Shown: piece after piece, positions 60,622 through 64,000 of the stretch
Numbering within the stretch: position 1 is the first letter of the stretch
Layout of the letters: every line of letters starts with the position of its first letter
Source: Sphagnum compactum
Taxonomy: Eukaryota > Bryophyta > Sphagnopsida > Sphagnales
Assembly (NCBI GenBank): GCA_965153455.1
Contig: OZ234493.1
Span: 5,332,001-5,396,000 of the forward strand
Direction: 5' to 3'
DNA length: 64,000 nucleotides
Program-made: the position numbers and the translations under genes
Notes under the pieces: generated by a model
The model's input: only the letters and a program-made list of their open reading frames with translations
What the model was told of the DNA's origin: nothing
Databases searched by the model: none

Positions 60622-61450
60622 CTAAATGGTGTGAATTTCCAGGATCCCTTTCCTTTGGTGCAATGAAACTTCACTTGGACCAAACTTTTCGACCATGGCA
60701 ATGGAATTCAATGGCCAAATTCTACAAACCTTAAACCTAGACTTCATGTTTTTTTTTCTCAAAGATTGTTGTAAAGCTTTGTCCACCCATTCTACCAAGT
60801 TGATTTTTTCTGGTTCTAAAAAGTAATTTTTGCCATGGTGACATCCCATTCCTTTTTGAATGCAATTTTAAACGGTTTGAAGCAAGTCACATCCAAGGGT
60901 TGGAACGTGTGTGAAATGTGAGAAGGTACGGTGACCATGATTAGTCCAAATTCTATAGCTTGTTCAAGTCTTTCTATTGTGACATGTGATCCATGGCCAT
61001 CTAGAATCAAAAGGTGACAATTCTATTGAAAAATCCCCCTTAGTATAGATTTGCAAAAGAAAATAAACCACTGGTTGAAAAGGTATACAATCATCCAAAC
61101 ATTCTTTTGCATGACCATGCATGATCTTGATTTGCATAACTTTATGTATTCTTCTCTCATTCGTGAACCTCTAAAGATGTAAATGGCAGGTAACATTGCC
61201 CCTACTGCATTAACAACACAGTTAACAGTTAGCCATTCTTAAGACTTAGTGATGGTGCTATAAACTTCCCAGAACCACACCTAGCCAAACTTGGGCATTA
61301 GACTATCGCCTTGCTTGAAACCTTGTTTCATTTGAATTCCAAATGTGGTTTGGTGGGTAATTATGATGTGTGTACAAGTTCTTTAGGTTTTGGTAAAAGG
61401 TATGGCATGTTGCACTTGTCAACCCTTTAGCTTTAGAAACCTCCAATCCT
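60622..61450 (-). mobile_element. Decayed pogo-like (DDE_1) DNA transposase
   Basis: Read on the - strand, conserved transposase blocks follow each other in order with stops and frameshifts. They are YPPNHIWNSNETRFQA near 61350, EWLTVNCVVNAVGAMLPAIY near 61215, and IFRGSRMREEYIKLCKSRSC near 61155. Then come MILDGHGSHVTIERLEQAIE, TVPSHISHTFQPLDVTCFKP and KEWDVTMAKI at 61010-60830, and EKINLVEWVDKALQQSLRKK and IWPLNSIAMV at 60805-60700. This is the DDE_1 domain of pogo/Tigger-like elements: the second catalytic Asp is in LDGHGSH, and the first is replaced (NSDET to NSNET). The DNA-binding N-terminus and terminal repeats were not found. Confidence 0.85.
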
Positions 61451-62836
61451 TTTACAAGATGTATATTAATTTTTAGATGGCATTTTTTGAACTAGTACCA
61501 CCAACCGTAAAACACCATTTCGAAAGCGCATCGATCTGGTTTGTGTAACTTCAGCTACCTTGATGGAAGAGAAGGAAACCTACGACCTGTGCTACTTCTA
61601 GAATGTGATGAAAATTGTAAGACTGCTACTTGGTGAACTCAATGATAGTATAAGTATTGTGAGTATTTGTTTGTGTATTCTTGCACCAACTTTGGCATGC
61701 CACTTAGATCTGCCTTTTTAAACGTTATTCCTAAATCTTGCAACTCAAATTCTACCTCTTGTTTGATCCCAATGTAGTAGGATCTTCTACTTTCTCCTTA
61801 ATCTCAATTTCAATACAAATTGTCTCTTCTACCTCCTTCCTTCACTTAAATATAATAAGGATTATACCATTTACTTCCTTCTTGACCTCAATTGCAACCA
61901 AATCTAAGTCTACTTTTTTATTGATCCCACCTTGTAGTCTTTCTAAGAATGACTTAAACTTTTGCAATGAACTTGTCGCTAGATTTAACATATTTAGAAT
62001 TAGAAGTTCTTACTATAGGAATTCCAAGTTAAGAATTTCTTTTTTTCCTACCAAGTGGTTTTTGGTGGGAAAAATCGATTCATATGAAATGTGGTGGGAA
62101 AATCTTGCATTCATTTCCTTGGTTCTTGTTCTTTGGTATCCAAAGCTAACTCTTAAATGGGTTCATTGAACTATTTGTTGTTTTGGTGTCTAGCCCAAAT
62201 TTGGGCAATTTATCAAGGAACAATTAGACAAGGGCTCAATTTTGTATTCTTGGATGTTGTTTTGTACACACAAAATGTCTCATTTCTAAGCACTTGAATA
62301 CAATTTTATGTGCTCAAAGCCTCAAATTTGCAGTCATCTCCTTGTTGTTTAATGTAACCTTGGACCCCCATTACCAATCAAGAAGTTGTACAGATTTGAT
62401 AAAAAATTGATGGGCTCTTAAATTTTTCACAATAAAGGGTGAGTGTCTTGCACCTTATTACCGAACATTAAATTCCCTTAAAATCATCAAACAATTTAGA
62501 ATTTTCGCACAACTCACTTATGGATGAACAATTGACCACAGATGAACTTTTGCTTGGTCATCACCAGAGAACAAAACTAAAACCAAGTATGTTACATGGC
62601 GAAATCCGTGATGGGTGATGGGTTGTTCTACCCTAGTAACTCATGCCTTTTTCCCCCAAGATCACTACAGTTATTAGTTTTTTCATATGGATGGTAAAAA
62701 GCTCAATCTAAAAGGATGCTCTTTTTGTTTTTGTTGATGAAATTGCTCCACGTGATTTTCTGTTTTGTTTAATAATGGCAAAAGATTGCCTCCCACACCA
62801 TCATCATCCATGAATGAACGATAAGATGCAGAGTGG
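61451..62836. other. Spacer left of the 190-bp repeats
   Basis: This may contain the lost N-terminal part and end of the pogo-like element, which would lie here on the - strand, but I cannot recognise it. The 143-codon frame at 61738-62169 (+) is Ser/Phe/Ile-rich with no known domain and may be antisense noise. Confidence 0.35.
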
Positions 62837-63530
62837 ATGAAGAAGAGAGTGATATGAGGGTAAGGAAGATTAGGGTATATGAGATTAAGCAAGTGAGCTT
62901 CGAGCTCTGAGGTTCTTCTATTTTCGTTGGATTTCCATCCATTCAAATTACAACGGAGGCTTGTAACTTTTGTGGAGGAAGGAAGAAAGGAATGAATGAA
63001 TGATTGAATGGGCAGTAAAGATGAAGAAGAGTAGATGAGAGAAAAAGAGAGAGATTAGGTGAGTGGGATTGGGGTAAATGAGATTAGAGTAAGTGAGCTT
63101 GGAGCTCTGACGTTCTACGTTCGTTGTGTTTTCATCCATTCAATTTGCAACTGAGCAGAGTAACTGTTGTGGAGGAAGGAAGGAAAGAATGAATGAATGA
63201 ATAATGAATGGGCGGTAAATATATGAAGAAGAGTGGATGAATGAGAGAGAGAGAGAGAAGGGTAAGCGAGAGTAGGGTAAATGAGATTTTAGTGTAAGCG
63301 AGCTTGGAGCTCTGACATTGTATTTTCATCCATTCAAATTGCAACCGAGGAATGTAGCTGTTGTGGAGGAAAGAAAGAAAGAAAGAAAGAAAGCTTGAAT
63401 GAATGGGCGGTGAAGATGAAGAAGAGTGGATGAATGTGACAGAGGAAGAGGTTAGGGTAAAGTGAGATTAGGGCAAATGAGATTTGTGTAAGTCAGCTTG
63501 GACCTCTGACGTTCGTATTTTGGTTTCGTG
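62837..63530. repeat. Tandem repeat of about 190 bp, 3.6 copies, just upstream of NDUFV1
   Basis: Units start at ATGAAGAAGAG near 62837, 63021, 63223 and 63416, giving periods of 184, 202 and 193 bases. Each carries TTAGGGTAAATGAGATTA-like, AGTGAGCTTGGAGCTCTGA, TTTCATCCATTCAAATTGCA, GTTGTGGAGGAA and GAATGAATG blocks. The last copy is cut off after the CTCTGACGTTCG block. The open frames across the units on the - strand are products of the repeat. Confidence 0.9.
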
Positions 63531-63704
63531 GTTCTTCCTCGCGGTGTTTGTTGTCGTGTTCTTTCTTGTTAGGGTAAGCAAGCAAGCTTCGATCTGAAGA
63601 GGAAGTGGGCGGGGCGGGACGGCGAGAGAAGGAGTGGGGATTTTTTTGTTTTCTCAAGGCTGTTGTTGAGGAAGCCAGCCTTGAGAACGACAGTGGTGGT
63701 TACG
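63531..63704 (+). promoter_or_regulatory. Leader/proximal promoter of NDUFV1
   Basis: This is a GC-richer stretch between the last tandem repeat unit and the NDUFV1 start codon. It has a GGGCGGGGCGGGAC block near 63609-63622. No TATA box is obvious. Confidence 0.4.
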
Positions 63705-64000
63705 ATGAGGAGCTTGGGAAGTGCAGCCAGGAAGGCTGCAGTTTGTCTTAACGGTAGCGGCTATGGCAGTTCATTGGTATCTCAGCGACGAGCCTTAAGT
63801 CAAGCTGCTGCTGCTACTCCTCCTCCTCCTCCTCCTCCTCCTCCTCCTCCGCCACCAGCCGAGAAAACGCACTTCGGAGGATTGAAAGATGAGGATAGGA
63901 TATTCACAAATCTGTATGGATTTCACGATCCGTTTCTGAAGGGAGCGGTGAAGCGAGGGGACTGGTATCGGACCAAGGATCTGGTGTTGAAAGGCACGGA
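63705..64000 (+). CDS. NDUFV1: Mitochondrial complex I 51-kDa subunit NDUFV1, N-terminal part (cut by the window edge)
   Basis: NDUFV1 (CI51 in plants) carries the FMN and N3 iron-sulfur cluster of respiratory complex I and accepts electrons from NADH. The ATG at 63705 opens a frame of 98 codons plus two bases that runs off the window. The first about 36 residues ([20 protein letters not shown] and on to [12 protein letters not shown]) are Arg/Ser/Ala-rich and fit a mitochondrial presequence. A run of 13 prolines follows, mostly CCT codons (about 63817-63855); plant homologues have a shorter proline run here. Then the mature protein begins: [34 protein letters not shown] and [10 protein letters not shown], nearly identical to Arabidopsis. 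Flavin- and NADH-binding residues lie beyond the window. Confidence 0.95.
   Translation, partial: MRSLGSAARKAAVCLNGSGYGSSLVSQRRALSQAAAATPPPPPPPPPPPPPAEKTHFGGLKDEDRIFTNLYGFHDPFLKGAVKRGDWYRTKDLVLKGT

Noticed and set aside
61738-62169. 143-codon open frame as a membrane protein
   Set aside because: It is Ser/Phe/Ile-rich in AT-rich DNA next to transposon debris, with no conserved motif or splice context.
62683-63344. Three similar small - strand open frames as a tandem gene family
   Set aside because: They are the same part of the 190-bp tandem repeat read three times, and their lengths and starts are not conserved.

Overview
The window is nuclear DNA of a land plant. The evidence is spliced genes with GT/AG introns, a plant-type OSCA channel, a plant-type vacuolar/secreted hexosaminidase, a plant-type mitochondrial complex I 51-kDa subunit, a protein with what looks like a plastid transit peptide, and old Ty3/gypsy, CACTA-like and pogo-like transposon debris. 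I cannot name the species. Long UTRs, mid-sized introns and a very AT-rich, C-depleted transposon island would suit a seed-free plant such as a fern or lycophyte, but this is only an impression.

Layout. At 1-4,561 there is a short single-exon gene on the + strand for a probable plastid protein of unknown function, followed by a long gene-free stretch. Between 4,562 and about 8,640 (- strand) lies a near full-length SMC6 gene. Its coding part has no introns and carries one frameshift. Next on the - strand come a four-exon beta-N-acetylhexosaminidase (9,438-12,029) and an Atos/FAM214-type gene (14,832-19,635). Around 21-42 kb is an AT-rich transposon graveyard: a decayed Ty3/gypsy element, split by a 1.57-kb CACTA-like element, and then a 625-bp element with 28-bp inverted ends and TA flanks. 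At 42,307-50,794 (- strand) is an 11-exon OSCA1-type ion channel. From 52 to 63.5 kb there are minisatellites, degenerate repeats and a decayed pogo-like transposase. At the right edge (63,705 onward, + strand) the first exon of the complex I NDUFV1 gene begins and runs out of the window.

Most interesting point. The OSCA channel is predicted to be 1,397 residues, about twice the length of Arabidopsis OSCA1.1 as I recall it. All of the excess is one long last exon. It encodes a cytosolic tail with about eight copies of an S-P-L-I-F-R-R-G-T-F-Y-like block, each usually followed by an acidic stretch, and six to seven copies of an L/F-S-R-A-x-T-I/L block. Most of the second type match the hydrophobic-x-R-x-x-S/T-x-x-x-hydrophobic site preferred by SnRK/AMPK/CDPK kinases. 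The tail therefore looks like a repeated regulatory platform added to an osmosensing calcium channel.

The genes are otherwise unrelated housekeeping loci (genome stability, glycan trimming, respiration) and do not form a pathway. All splice sites given were read by eye from GT/AG signals, reading-frame continuity and remembered family sequences. They were not checked against transcripts.
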